Counted from the first letter of the stretch, positions 8,221 to 16,301 are shown. The stretch is 23,840 nucleotides of DNA from an uncultured Thermomicrobiales bacterium (GCA_902806375.1 CADCWK010000262.1:1-23840); one strand, 5' to 3'. Notes: generated from the letters alone by a model not told the origin. Numbers and translations are program-made.

Positions 8221-8958
8221 ATGATCCGCCCCCACCCAACCGGCGAGCCCGTACCGGACGTGCGCCTGCTGCGCGACGGGTCACCCGTCGCCTCGGCCGA
8301 CGGGGCGATCGTCGAGGCCGCCCAGTTGCTCCGGAGTGGTGAGGTCGTCGCGATCCCGACCGATACCGTCTACGGGCTCGCCGCCGCACTCGACGCACCG
8401 GACGCCCTGACCGCGATCTACCGGATCAAGGGCCGCGCCCGTGACCAGCCGCTGCCGGTCCTGATGGACGACGCCACGACCGTCGATCGTCTCGTCGCGG
8501 ACGCGGCGGGGCGGTCGCCGGGCCGCCCGGTCGACTGGCTCCTCCGGCTGGCGAACGACCACTGGCCGGGTGCGCTGACCGTGGCGGTCCCGGCACGGCC
8601 CGGCCTGGCGCCGGCGGTCGTCGCGGGCGACGGGACCGTCGGCCTGCGGGTGCCCGACCACCAGGTGGCTCGACGCGTGATCCGGCTGGCCGGAGGGGCG
8701 CTGGCCGTCACGAGCGCCAACCGCTCCGGTCAGCCCCCCGCGACCGATGCCGGGTCCATCTCGGCGCACTTCGGGGAGCCGGGAACTGGCCCCGTCTGGG
8801 TGCTGGATGCCGGACCAGCAACGGGCGGCCGGGCCTCCACCGTCATCGGATCGTCCGGCGACGCCTTGGTGATCCACAGGGCGGGCGCGGTCGATCCTGG
8901 GGACCTGCGGCGGTCATGGGCGGCGCTCCAGCGGGCTGGGACCGGAGCGGACGGTTAG
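8221..8958 (+). CDS. tsaC: L-threonylcarbamoyladenylate synthase (Sua5/YciO/YrdC family)
   Basis: A 245-residue protein of the YrdC fold, which makes threonylcarbamoyl-AMP from threonine, bicarbonate and ATP for the t6A modification of ANN-decoding tRNAs. Visible motifs are IPTDTVYGL (45-53), the KxR motif as Lys70-Gly-Arg72 in YRIKGRARDQPLPVL, and the SxN motif in TSANRSG (164-170). A 30-residue N-terminal extension precedes the core; the C-terminal Sua5 domain is absent, so it is the short TsaC/YwlC type. The ATG lies three bases after the uvrC stop, implying co-transcription and translational coupling. A YciO-like paralogue role cannot be excluded, but the conserved motifs favour the synthase. 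Confidence 0.92.
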   Translation: MIRPHPTGEPVPDVRLLRDGSPVASADGAIVEAAQLLRSGEVVAIPTDTVYGLAAALDAPDALTAIYRIKGRARDQPLPVLMDDATTVDRLVADAAGRSPGRPVDWLLRLANDHWPGALTVAVPARPGLAPAVVAGDGTVGLRVPDHQVARRVIRLAGGALAVTSANRSGQPPATDAGSISAHFGEPGTGPVWVLDAGPATGGRASTVIGSSGDALVIHRAGAVDPGDLRRSWAALQRAGTGADG

Positions 8959-8978
8959 GCACGCCGGGCGATCTTGTG

Positions 8979-8984
8979 TAGGAT
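8979..8984 (+). promoter_or_regulatory. -10 box (TAGGAT) upstream of the nine-helix protein
   Basis: TAGGAT lies 21 bases after the tsaC-type stop. A transcript from about 8991 would exclude the GTG at 8988 and give a leader of about 63 nt with GAGGAG before a TTG at 9054. No clear -35 box. Confidence 0.4.
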
Positions 8985-9053
8985 GCGGTGATCATTCGGC
9001 CGGACCATGGTCCTGGCCCGACACTGGGATCTCCGGTATCTGAGGAGCGGTCC

Positions 9054-10097
9054 TTGCGGGATGACGAGACACGACAACCGGCGAGTCCGTCAGCCGATCC
9101 CACCGAGTCCACCCCTCGACGCGGACGGCCGGGGGCCCCGGCACCGGTTCCGGCCTCGGAGATCCCCGGCGTCCGGCCGGCGCCACCGAAACCCGACGAC
9201 GATCTGGCATTGCCGGTCCAGTCGGACCGGCTCGCGAATGCCCCCCCCGACCTGTCGCCACTAGCCCGGCGGAATCGCCAGCAGCCGGTCTCGGGTGTCC
9301 TGGTTAGCCTCGTGGCGGGTGTCCTGGTCCTGGGGCTCGGGCTCCTCGCCCTCGGGACCGCCGACCCTGATGAGACGGTCCCGCTGCTGGAGACGACCGA
9401 CGTCGTGTTCTGGGTCGTCGCGGGCGTCGTGATCCTGCTGGTGGCAGCCGGCGCCCAGTTCGCGGAGCTGTCCGCACGCGTCGCGGCCACGGCGGTCGGA
9501 CAACCCCGTGAGCGGACAGGCATCTACAGCGCGTGGATCCTCGCGGCCACCGCGACGGCCGCCGCGACGCTGCTCATGGCGACCTGGCATAACCTCTGGG
9601 TGGTCGTTCTGGGCGCCATGCTGGTCGTCGTGGGAATCTTCGTCGCGCTGCTCTCGCGCGATCTGATCGACGATCTGACGGACAGCGCGGGCCGGGCGGC
9701 CGCCCTGGCCCATGGGGCGATCATCCACCTGGTCGCGTTCGTCGCGCTGGCCACCATCTATCTCAACAAGCTCCCCGAGTGGATCAGCGCCGGGCTGATT
9801 GCGGTGATCTCCGGCCTGCTGATCCTCGAGACGCTCCAGCGCGCGGAGATCTCCTCCGGACGTCGACTCGCTTACGCCGGGTTGGGCGCGATAGTCATGG
9901 GTCAGTGCGCGATCGCGATCAACTGGTGGCTGACCTGGAACTGGACCGGCGGGATCGCCCTGCTCGTCTGCTTCTATCTCGTGACCGGTATCCTGATCAC
10001 GTACAGTCAGCAGTCCGATCTCCGACCCCGCGACGTCGCCTTCTATGGGGGACTGGGCTCGCTGGCACTGACCGCCATCGCGATCCTCGCGCTCTAG
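9054..10097 (+). CDS. Predicted nine-helix integral membrane protein of unknown function
   Basis: About 347 residues from TTG 9054, chosen because GAGGAG at 9042-9047 sits six bases upstream; the in-frame GTG at 8988 would add 22 residues but has no good ribosome binding site and lies upstream of the predicted transcript start. The first 80 or so residues are Pro/Arg/Asp-rich and probably disordered and cytoplasmic. Nine hydrophobic segments follow, roughly evenly spaced, ending four residues or fewer from the C-terminus. A polar loop after helix 4 (SRDLIDDLTDSAGRA) and aromatic-rich helix 7 (NWWLTWNW) are the only distinctive parts. No transport or enzyme motif is recognised. It sits between the uvrC-tsaC pair and the rarA pair. 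Confidence 0.75.
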   Translation: MRDDETRQPASPSADPTESTPRRGRPGAPAPVPASEIPGVRPAPPKPDDDLALPVQSDRLANAPPDLSPLARRNRQQPVSGVLVSLVAGVLVLGLGLLALGTADPDETVPLLETTDVVFWVVAGVVILLVAAGAQFAELSARVAATAVGQPRERTGIYSAWILAATATAAATLLMATWHNLWVVVLGAMLVVVGIFVALLSRDLIDDLTDSAGRAAALAHGAIIHLVAFVALATIYLNKLPEWISAGLIAVISGLLILETLQRAEISSGRRLAYAGLGAIVMGQCAIAINWWLTWNWTGGIALLVCFYLVTGILITYSQQSDLRPRDVAFYGGLGSLALTAIAILAL

Positions 10098-10145
10098 GCC
10101 CGGCGTCCTCCCCTACCGACCGGGGCACCCGGAAAGGTCCGACCG

Positions 10146-10442
10146 ATGACCGACAACGGCCGCCACGATCCCATCGTCGAACTGATGATCGTCGCCAGCG
10201 ACCGGGACGATGCCCGGTCGGACGACCCGTCGTATGACGCGCTGCTGGAGATGGACCGCCTCGAGGAGCTCCTCGAGGCGATGGACGAGCTGGGAGCCAG
10301 CGACCGGTCCGCCGTCGAGTCCCTGCCGGTGAGCCCCGCGTCGGTCGAGGTCCTGGCCGAACTCGATGCCCTCCGGATGGATAGCAGCGACCAGATCGAG
10401 GCCCGGCTGGCGGAGCTCGCCGCTGTGCTCGACGATGAGTAG
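10146..10442 (+). CDS. Small, highly acidic protein of unknown function overlapping rarA
   Basis: A 98-residue protein with 28 Asp/Glu, 7 Arg and no Lys, for a net charge near -21. ATG 10146 has AAAGG at 10133-10137, eight bases upstream. Residues 28-50 (DALLEMDRLEELLEAMDELG) and 66-97 look like two amphipathic helices joined by a Ser/Pro linker, suggesting a helical hairpin or coiled coil. Its stop overlaps the rarA start by eight bases, so both are expected to be translated together. I recognise no family. The charge and coupling make a partner or regulator of RarA possible, perhaps a DNA-mimic-like protein, but that is speculation. Confidence 0.72.
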   Translation: MTDNGRHDPIVELMIVASDRDDARSDDPSYDALLEMDRLEELLEAMDELGASDRSAVESLPVSPASVEVLAELDALRMDSSDQIEARLAELAAVLDDE

Positions 10443-11856
10443 CTCCGGCCGCGGTGGCGGGTCCGACGGTCCGAGCCTGTTCGATGCCGCCCGGGTATCC
10501 CAGCTCTCCCGGTCCGCACCGCTCTCGACGCGGATGCGGCCGCGGACGCTGGATGAGGTCGTCGGGCAGGCACAGGTCCTCGGTCCGGGCACCCTGCTCC
10601 GGAAGGCGATCGAGTCCGACCGGCTCGCTTCCCTCATCCTCTGGGGGCCGCCGGGGACCGGCAAGACCACCATCGCCCGGATCATCGCCAGCACGACGCG
10701 AGCTCACTTTGTCGCCCAGAGCGCCGTGTCGGCCGGGGTGGCGGACCTCCGCAAGGCCGTCCAGGAGGCCCGGGACCGGCTCGGCATGCACCAGCAGCGG
10801 ACGGTCCTGTTCATCGACGAGATCCATCGGTTCAACAAGGGGCAGCAGGACGCCATCCTGCCGCACGTGGAGGACGGCACGGTCATCCTGATCGGCGCGA
10901 CGACGGAGAACCCGTCGTTCGAGGTCAACAGCGCCCTTCTCTCCCGCTCCCGGGTCGTCGTCCTGCGGGCGCTGGAGGACGCGGACATCGTCGAGATCCT
11001 GCGCCGGGCGCTGGCCGACGACGACCGCGGGCTGGGCCGCGACCGGATCACCGTCGACCCCGAGGCGATGGCCGCGCTGGCCAACCTTGCGAACGGCGAC
11101 GCCCGCTTCGCCCTCAACACGCTGGAGTTCGCCGCGACCGGCGTGCTCAGGGAGCCCGACGGGCAGCGGGTCGTTACCGTCGATCTCGTCGCCGAGGCGG
11201 CCCAGCGCCGCGCGGGGACGTACGACAAGTCCGGCGATGACCACTTCGACGCGATCTCGGCGCTGCACAAGACCCTGCGCGGCAGTGACCCCAACGCCGC
11301 GCTGTACTGGCTGGCCCGGATGCTGGAGCGAGGCGACGAGCCGCTGTACGTCGCCCGGCGGCTGGTCCGGTTCGCGTCCGAGGACGTCGGGCTGGCTGAC
11401 CCACAGGCGCTGCCCCTGGCGGTGGCGGCCCAGCAGGCGGTGCACTTCATCGGCATGCCGGAGGGGGCGCTGGCCCTCGCCGAACTGGTGGTCTACCTCG
11501 CGCTCTCTCCCAAGAGCAACGCCGTTTACCGGGGCTACAAGCTGGCGGTGGCGGACGTGGAATCGACCCGCAACGACCCGGTGCCGCTGCACCTGCGGAA
11601 CGCGCCGACCAAGCTGATGTCGTCGCTCGGCTACGGCGCCGGGTATCGCTACGCCCACGACTACGACGACGGCATCGTCGGCCAGCAGAACCTGCCCGAC
11701 AACATCCGGGGCCATATCTACTACCAGCCCAGGGACCGCGGCTACGAGATCGAGCTCCGGCAGCGGATGAAACGGATCGAGGAGATCTATTCGCGCACCA
11801 TGACCGCGCCGGACAGGTCTGAACCCGAACCAGAACCCGACGGCGAGAAGCCGTGA
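10435..11856 (+). CDS. rarA: Replication-associated recombination protein A (MgsA/WRNIP1 AAA+ ATPase)
   Basis: A 473-residue AAA+ protein that acts at stalled replication forks. The start is ATG 10435, inside the 3' end of the acidic gene; the frame is open further left but without a better start. After a PIP-like N-terminus (SLFDAA, a possible clamp-binding peptide at 14-19) come RPRTLDEVVGQ, Walker A GPPGTGKT (71-78), Walker B LFIDEIHRF with Asp128-Glu129, sensor 1 GATTENPSFEVN, ALLSR and sensor 2 NGDARFALNTLE. The C-terminal half has the MgsA tetramerisation region (KSGDDHFDAISALHKTLRGSD, LARMLERGDEP, GYKYAHDY-like YRYAHDYDDG). A short acidic tail of EPEPEP type ends it. Full length for the family. 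Confidence 0.97.
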   Translation: MSSSGRGGGSDGPSLFDAARVSQLSRSAPLSTRMRPRTLDEVVGQAQVLGPGTLLRKAIESDRLASLILWGPPGTGKTTIARIIASTTRAHFVAQSAVSAGVADLRKAVQEARDRLGMHQQRTVLFIDEIHRFNKGQQDAILPHVEDGTVILIGATTENPSFEVNSALLSRSRVVVLRALEDADIVEILRRALADDDRGLGRDRITVDPEAMAALANLANGDARFALNTLEFAATGVLREPDGQRVVTVDLVAEAAQRRAGTYDKSGDDHFDAISALHKTLRGSDPNAALYWLARMLERGDEPLYVARRLVRFASEDVGLADPQALPLAVAAQQAVHFIGMPEGALALAELVVYLALSPKSNAVYRGYKLAVADVESTRNDPVPLHLRNAPTKLMSSLGYGAGYRYAHDYDDGIVGQQNLPDNIRGHIYYQPRDRGYEIELRQRMKRIEEIYSRTMTAPDRSEPEPEPDGEKP

Positions 11857-11914
11857 CGGAACGATCCGGCTCGCGAGCGGTACGGGATCGCGTTCTTACC
11901 CCAGGGAGCTACCC

Positions 11915-12679
11915 ATGCGTGACGCGTTCTACCGGGCCGACCCCGACCTGACGCTGCCGTTCCAGCGCAACGACGGCCGCGCCGCCGAGCAACTCCGGCC
12001 CCTGAAGATCACTCCGAATACGTTCGGCTATGGCGAGGGGTCGTGCCTCGTGGAGCAGGGCAACACGCGCGTCATCGTGGTCGCGACGATCGAGGAGCGC
12101 GTCCCGCGCTGGATGCAGGGCAAGGGGCGCGGCTGGGTCACGGCCGAGTACGCGATGCTGCCGCGGGCGACCAAGGAGCGGACCCGGCGGGAGGTCCAGG
12201 AGGGCAAGCCAGGTGGACGGACGGTCGAGATCCAGCGGCTGATCGGCCGCTCGCTGCGCGCCGTCACCGACCTCGGTGCCCTCGGTGAGCGGATGGTCAC
12301 GGTGGACTGCGATGTCCTCCAGGCCGACGCCGGTACCCGCTGCGCCTCGATCACCGGCGGGTACGTCGCGCTGGCGCTGGCCTGCCGGGGGCTGCTCGCC
12401 CGCCGGGCGATCAAGCGCGACCCGCTCACCGCCGCCGTCGCGGCCATCAGCGTCGGGTTGGTGAAGGAACGCGCGTTGCTCGACCTCGACTACTCGGAGG
12501 ATGGCGGCGCCGACGTCGACTTCAACGTCGTGATGACCGACCGGGACGCCTACGTCGAGATCCAGGGGACGGCCGAGAAGACGCCGTTCAGCCCGGCCCA
12601 GTTGAGCCAGCTCCTCGAACTCGCCCACCTCGGCCTGACCGACGTCTTCGCCGCCCAACAGGTCGCGTTGCAGACCTGA
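11915..12679 (+). CDS. rph: Ribonuclease PH
   Basis: A 254-residue phosphorolytic 3'-5' exoribonuclease that trims tRNA 3' ends. ATG 11915 has AGGGAG at 11903-11908 six bases upstream. Family landmarks are RNDGRAAEQLRPLKI, the EERVPRWMQGKGRGWVTAEY block, LPRAT, the phosphate-binding segment with RTVEIQRLIGRSLRAV, the VDCDVLQADAGTRCASITGGYVAL stretch and the end region DFNVVMTDRDAYVEIQGTAE. It is full length. The gene follows rarA by 58 bp and converges on the HisC-like gene with only 27 bp between; a 6-bp hairpin (CAGGTC 12659-12664, GACCTG 12673-12678) spans its stop. The rdgB gene that often accompanies rph is not here. Confidence 0.97.
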   Translation: MRDAFYRADPDLTLPFQRNDGRAAEQLRPLKITPNTFGYGEGSCLVEQGNTRVIVVATIEERVPRWMQGKGRGWVTAEYAMLPRATKERTRREVQEGKPGGRTVEIQRLIGRSLRAVTDLGALGERMVTVDCDVLQADAGTRCASITGGYVALALACRGLLARRAIKRDPLTAAVAAISVGLVKERALLDLDYSEDGGADVDFNVVMTDRDAYVEIQGTAEKTPFSPAQLSQLLELAHLGLTDVFAAQQVALQT

Positions 12680-12706
12680 AGCCAGGTCGGGACGTGAAGA
12701 GAACCG

Positions 12707-13753
12707 TCAGAGCGTCAGGCCGATCTCGATCAAGGCCCGGCGGAGCTGGTCGGTCTGCGCCGGCCGGCCGGCGCTGATGCGCATCGTCCGCTCGCGGAGC
12801 GACTCGTCCTCGACGGCAGCGACGCGGACGCCTCGCCGGTCGAGCGCCGCTATCAGGTTGGGGGCGGTCGTTCGCTCAGCCCGGACGAGCAGGAAGTTGG
12901 ACCAGGTCGGGTACGGCACGCTGACCATGTTCAGTTTCCGCAGCGTCCGGTACAGGCGGGCCCGTTCGGAGCGGATCTGGCGCACGTTCCCCAGCACCGC
13001 CGGCAGGTCATCCATGGTCGCCATCCCGGCGATGACGGCACCCATCGCCAGCGCCGCCCCGGACCCGACCGCCGGCAGGAGCCGCGCACGAAGCCGGGAC
13101 GGGATGACCGCCCAGGCGAGCGGCAGCCCGGCCAGTCCCGCCCAGGTCTCGAACGTCCCGACGATGACGACGTTGTCGAACTCGCGAGCAAGCGGCTGGA
13201 GCGTCCGCGGGCTGTAGGCGCCGTGGCGCTCGTCGATGATCAGCACCTCCGCGTGGCGCGCCAGGCGGACGGCCTCGTCGGCCGGCAGGACCGTGCCGCT
13301 GGGATCGTTGGGGCTCTGGACATAGGCGCTCCAGCCGACCGGCAGACCAGCCAGGATCCCGGTGTCGAGCGCGGTCTCGAAGCGTGGCGTCCGGACCAGA
13401 TCCAGCGTCGGCAACCCGACCTGGGCGGCGAGCATGCCGGGCACGGGATCGCTCGGCGGGAAGACGACCAGTGGCCCGCTCCCGCGGAGACGGGCGAACA
13501 GGTCCAGCAACAACCGGTCGATCCCGTTGGCGAGCAGCACCGACGCCGGCGGGACCCCGAGGTGCGCCGCCAGCCGCGACCGCAGCTCCTCGGCGCGGTC
13601 GCCGGCCGGCAGGTGCAGATCCTCGGCACCGGCCAGCGCCTCCAGGACCATGAACGACGGCCCGTAGGCATTGGCGGTCAGATCCAGCCGGGTGGAAGCG
13701 GTCTCCAGCCGGGCCTCGGGCCAGCCACTACCCCGCCGGTCGCGTCCGCTCAT
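12707..13753 (-). CDS. HisC-like fold-type-I aminotransferase homologue lacking the PLP lysine
   Basis: A 348-residue protein resembling histidinol-phosphate aminotransferase over its length: LANGIDRLLL (74-83), SPNDPSGT (147-154) with Asn149, Asp174 in LIIDERHGAY, and Arg325 in MRISAGR. The Schiff-base region that reads TFSKAFGLAGLR in HisC here reads TFETWAGLAGLP (200-211), so the catalytic Lys is Thr203, the neighbouring Ser is Glu202, and the phosphate-binding Arg is Pro211; the Tyr after Asp174 is His177. The only lysine in the protein is Lys273, far away. Classical transamination is therefore not expected. It starts with an ATGA overlap at the phosphoesterase stop and is likely co-translated. 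It could be a regulator, a binding protein or a PLP-independent enzyme. Confidence 0.88.
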   Translation of the reverse strand: MSGRDRRGSGWPEARLETASTRLDLTANAYGPSFMVLEALAGAEDLHLPAGDRAEELRSRLAAHLGVPPASVLLANGIDRLLLDLFARLRGSGPLVVFPPSDPVPGMLAAQVGLPTLDLVRTPRFETALDTGILAGLPVGWSAYVQSPNDPSGTVLPADEAVRLARHAEVLIIDERHGAYSPRTLQPLAREFDNVVIVGTFETWAGLAGLPLAWAVIPSRLRARLLPAVGSGAALAMGAVIAGMATMDDLPAVLGNVRQIRSERARLYRTLRKLNMVSVPYPTWSNFLLVRAERTTAPNLIAALDRRGVRVAAVEDESLRERTMRISAGRPAQTDQLRRALIEIGLTL

Positions 13754-14700
13754 CCCGCGGTCCGGACCGACATGGCGGGCTCCACATGACCGCTTCCCGC
13801 GGTATCGCCGAGCGCGTAGATGACCGGCCGCCCGATGACGTGGGCAGCAACGTTCCGGACCGGCGTGCCACCGATCGTCTGTCCGGCCGGGTTGCCGAGG
13901 TGGGCGTGACCGTGGACGACGAGATCGACGTCGAAACGGTCGATGACTCGCGCCAGTTCGATATTCCCCAGCATCCAGTATTTCACCAGCGGCTCCCTGC
14001 CCAGCGTGCTCGACGTCGGGGAATAGTGCATGAGGACGATCCGGGCGTCGACTTCGTCCGTCGCTCCGGCCAGCGTCGCCTCAAGCCGGGCGGCCTCGCG
14101 ACGTGCCCGCACCGCGAACGCCTGGGTCGCCCGGTGGAGCGGCGGGCCGCTCCCGGTCTCCTCCGGCCAGAATCCGCCGCCATAGCCTCCGATCCCAACG
14201 ATCTGGATCCGGGCCGCGGGCGTCGTCCCTTGCGCTCCGGTTCCGGCGACGGGGACCAGGAACATCGTCGACTCACCATCGAGCAGAATTACCCCGGCAC
14301 TTTCGAGCGTGCGACGCATCGCCACCCGCCGCAGACAGCGGCGATCATGGTTGCCGAGCACCGTCACGACCGGAACATCGACCCCGGCCAGTCGCTCGGC
14401 AACCATCTCGAACTCCTCGAGCCGGCCATTGTCGGTCAGGTCGCCGGCGACGAGCAGCAGATCGGCCTGGCTGGCCACCTGTCGCAGTGCCGGTCCGAAG
14501 ACGAACTCCCGGTCCAGGCGGGCATGGAAGTCTCCGATCGCGGCGATCCGAACCCGACCGGCGAGGCCGCTGATCTGGACGGGCTCGACCGGGAACGCCG
14601 CATCGCCCGCCAGGTCACCAGGCAGCCGGTCACGCGGCACCGCCGGGGGGCGGATCCATGTCGTACCCCGCGGCATCGGGACGAAGGGACGAGGCGGCAT
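13750..14700 (-). CDS. Calcineurin-like metallophosphoesterase
   Basis: A 316-residue cytosolic phosphoesterase with the full dinuclear-metal motif set: Asp57-Phe-His59 in IAAIGDFHA, GDLTD (86-90), GNHD (116-119), His225 in LMHYSP and GHAH (264-267). The start ATG at 14700 has GGAAGG at 14711-14716 ten bases upstream; the frame is open to 15354, but that extension would run antisense through dacA and lacks support. A 45-residue basic, Pro-rich N-terminus precedes the domain, and there is no signal peptide. The substrate is unknown: the family includes phosphodiesterases, nucleotidases and lipid phosphatases. It is translationally coupled to the HisC-like gene and divergent from dacA. Confidence 0.9.
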   Translation of the reverse strand: MPPRPFVPMPRGTTWIRPPAVPRDRLPGDLAGDAAFPVEPVQISGLAGRVRIAAIGDFHARLDREFVFGPALRQVASQADLLLVAGDLTDNGRLEEFEMVAERLAGVDVPVVTVLGNHDRRCLRRVAMRRTLESAGVILLDGESTMFLVPVAGTGAQGTTPAARIQIVGIGGYGGGFWPEETGSGPPLHRATQAFAVRARREAARLEATLAGATDEVDARIVLMHYSPTSSTLGREPLVKYWMLGNIELARVIDRFDVDLVVHGHAHLGNPAGQTIGGTPVRNVAAHVIGRPVIYALGDTAGSGHVEPAMSVRTAG

Positions 14701-14886
14701 AGGCGGTCTACCTTCCAAACACGGGTCGGTCCTCCGGCTCCGGCAGGGACTGGGCCGGACCGCCTCGCGGCGAGTCGCGGCGTGGAGTGGGTGATCGACC
14801 CGCGGCGGGATGGTCGCGGCCGAACGACCACGTCCATTCTGTCGCCTCGGTCCGGGAGCGACAACCGCCGGAACGGACGGGAGTGG

Positions 14887-14892
14887 TACCCT
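14887..14892 (+). promoter_or_regulatory. Possible -10 box (TACCCT) for dacA
   Basis: TGGTACCCT gives an extended -10-like element 40 bases before the dacA ATG in the 232-bp divergent gap. A -35 box is not evident. Confidence 0.3.
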
Positions 14893-14932
14893 CTCGCCAG
14901 ACCAGACGCCGTGGCCGCCCCGAGGTTCATGC

Positions 14933-16192
14933 ATGACCGATCGACCATACGTCAGCCATGGCCCGCTCCGTTCCGGCGCGGGCCGCACCCTGCCCATCGT
15001 CCTCGCCCTGCTGCTCCTGCTCGCCGCTGGTCCGTTGGCCGGTGCCACGCCGGGTTCCCCGTCGTTGCCGGTCGTCGCCCAGGACGCTTCGGATGACCCG
15101 GAGACCGGGGGTGGCCCGTCCCTGGCTGAACGCTGGGTCGTTCCCGAGGACCTGCCCGATCTCCCTGAGACGACGGCCGACGCCGTCTTCGCCGGTGATA
15201 TCGCGTCCGGCCAGGTCCTGTTCGCCAGCGAGGCGGATACGCGGCGCGATCCCGCCAGCACCGCCAAGATCGCGACCAGCCTGGCGCTGGTCGCGATCCT
15301 GACCGACCTCGACCAGGTCGTGACCATCGAGGAAGCGGATACGGTCGACATCACGGTCTACTCGAACGCCCAGCTGGCGGTTGGCGACGAGGTGACCGTC
15401 GAGGGGCTGCTCTACGGGTTGCTGCTGCCGTCCGGCAACGACGCCGCCCGGGCGCTGGCCCGGGTAGCCGGGACGACACTCGACCCGCAGAGCGACGACC
15501 CCACTGCGACGTTTCTCGACGCCGTCAACGCCCGCGCCGCGGAGCTGGGCGCGACCAATACGGTGATCCTGAACCCGGCCGGTGAGGACGTCGAGGGCCA
15601 GTACACGACGGCTCGCGACCTCGCGATCCTGGCCGCCGCGTTGCTCGACGACGAGCTGCTGGCACCGATCGTCGACACCGAAGCCTACGAGATGGTGGTC
15701 GGCGGGCCGGACCGGCGGACGGTGCTGCTCGAGAACACCAACGCCCTGCTGACCGAGGACGGCATCTTCGGCGTCAAGACCGGCTCGAGCGGCGCGGCTG
15801 GCGCCTGCCTGGTGACCGGCGCCCAGTTCAGCTCGGGCAGCCGCGTCGTGATCGTCGTCCTGGGCAGCGACCTGACCTACGACGTCAACGACCAGATCAG
15901 TGAGGACGGCCGCTACCCCGACACTCTGGCGATCATCCGGGCGATCCCGCAGGAGTACATCTGGGTCGATCTCAACAGCGCGAACGACATCAAGGGGCTC
16001 TCCGCGGAGACGGCAGCCTGGCAGGTCGGTTTCGCGCAGGGCGCCGAGCTCGTCGTCCCGGGAGACCAGGTCGGCGACGTCACCTATCAGCTCATCCTCG
16101 GCCCGGCGGGCGAATCCGGGGACGAGGTGGGTCGCGTGCTATTCTTCCTCGAAGACAAACAGATCGCCGACCAGCCGGTCTACCAGCTCTAG
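14933..16192 (+). CDS. dacA: D-alanyl-D-alanine carboxypeptidase (penicillin-binding protein 5/6 type)
   Basis: A 419-residue exported serine peptidase that removes the terminal D-Ala from peptidoglycan stem peptides. ATG 14933 has GAGG at 14922-14925 seven bases upstream. An N-terminal signal sequence (basic, then hydrophobic about 19-37, with AGA-type cleavage possibilities near 36-38) precedes an acidic linker. The active-site motifs are Ser109-Thr-Ala-Lys112 (SxxK), SGN (167-169) and KTG (282-284). A beta-rich PBP5_C-like domain follows, ending near the C-terminus. No C-terminal amphipathic membrane helix is visible, unlike E. coli PBP5, so the protein may be released or anchored by an uncleaved signal. 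It heads the dacA-pseudouridine synthase-cmk-plsC run. Confidence 0.94.
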   Translation: MTDRPYVSHGPLRSGAGRTLPIVLALLLLLAAGPLAGATPGSPSLPVVAQDASDDPETGGGPSLAERWVVPEDLPDLPETTADAVFAGDIASGQVLFASEADTRRDPASTAKIATSLALVAILTDLDQVVTIEEADTVDITVYSNAQLAVGDEVTVEGLLYGLLLPSGNDAARALARVAGTTLDPQSDDPTATFLDAVNARAAELGATNTVILNPAGEDVEGQYTTARDLAILAAALLDDELLAPIVDTEAYEMVVGGPDRRTVLLENTNALLTEDGIFGVKTGSSGAAGACLVTGAQFSSGSRVVIVVLGSDLTYDVNDQISEDGRYPDTLAIIRAIPQEYIWVDLNSANDIKGLSAETAAWQVGFAQGAELVVPGDQVGDVTYQLILGPAGESGDEVGRVLFFLEDKQIADQPVYQL

Positions 16193-16247
16193 CGACGCCC
16201 GTTCGCTCCCGGAGCCCCAGGAACCGGCTTGACGTGTGCGGCGCGAC

Positions 16248-16272
16248 GACCGGCCACGGGCAGACGCCGGTC
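16248..16272 (+). terminator. Weak hairpin after dacA
   Basis: GACCGGC at 16248-16254 pairs with GCCGGTC at 16266-16272 around an 11-nt loop, 55 bases after the dacA stop and 30 before the next start. There is no T-tract; it could equally be a leader hairpin of the next gene. Confidence 0.3.
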
Positions 16273-16301
16273 ACGTCAGCAGGGCACCCCTGGGGGGTAA
16301 C

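Noticed and set aside
6343..8235. 630-residue open frame antisense to uvrC
   Set aside because: It mirrors the uvrC codon structure; in GC-rich DNA the reverse frame of a real gene rarely meets stops. uvrC has all family motifs, the antisense frame has none.
9997..11715. 572-residue open frame antisense to rarA
   Set aside because: Shadow of rarA; no ribosome binding site and Arg/Gly/Val-rich nonsense composition.
13786..15096. 436-residue plus-strand frame opposite the phosphoesterase
   Set aside because: The phosphoesterase on the other strand has complete catalytic motifs; this frame has none.
14701..15354. N-terminal extension of the phosphoesterase frame over dacA
   Set aside because: It would be antisense to the dacA signal peptide and active-site region; the ATG at 14700 has a ribosome binding site.
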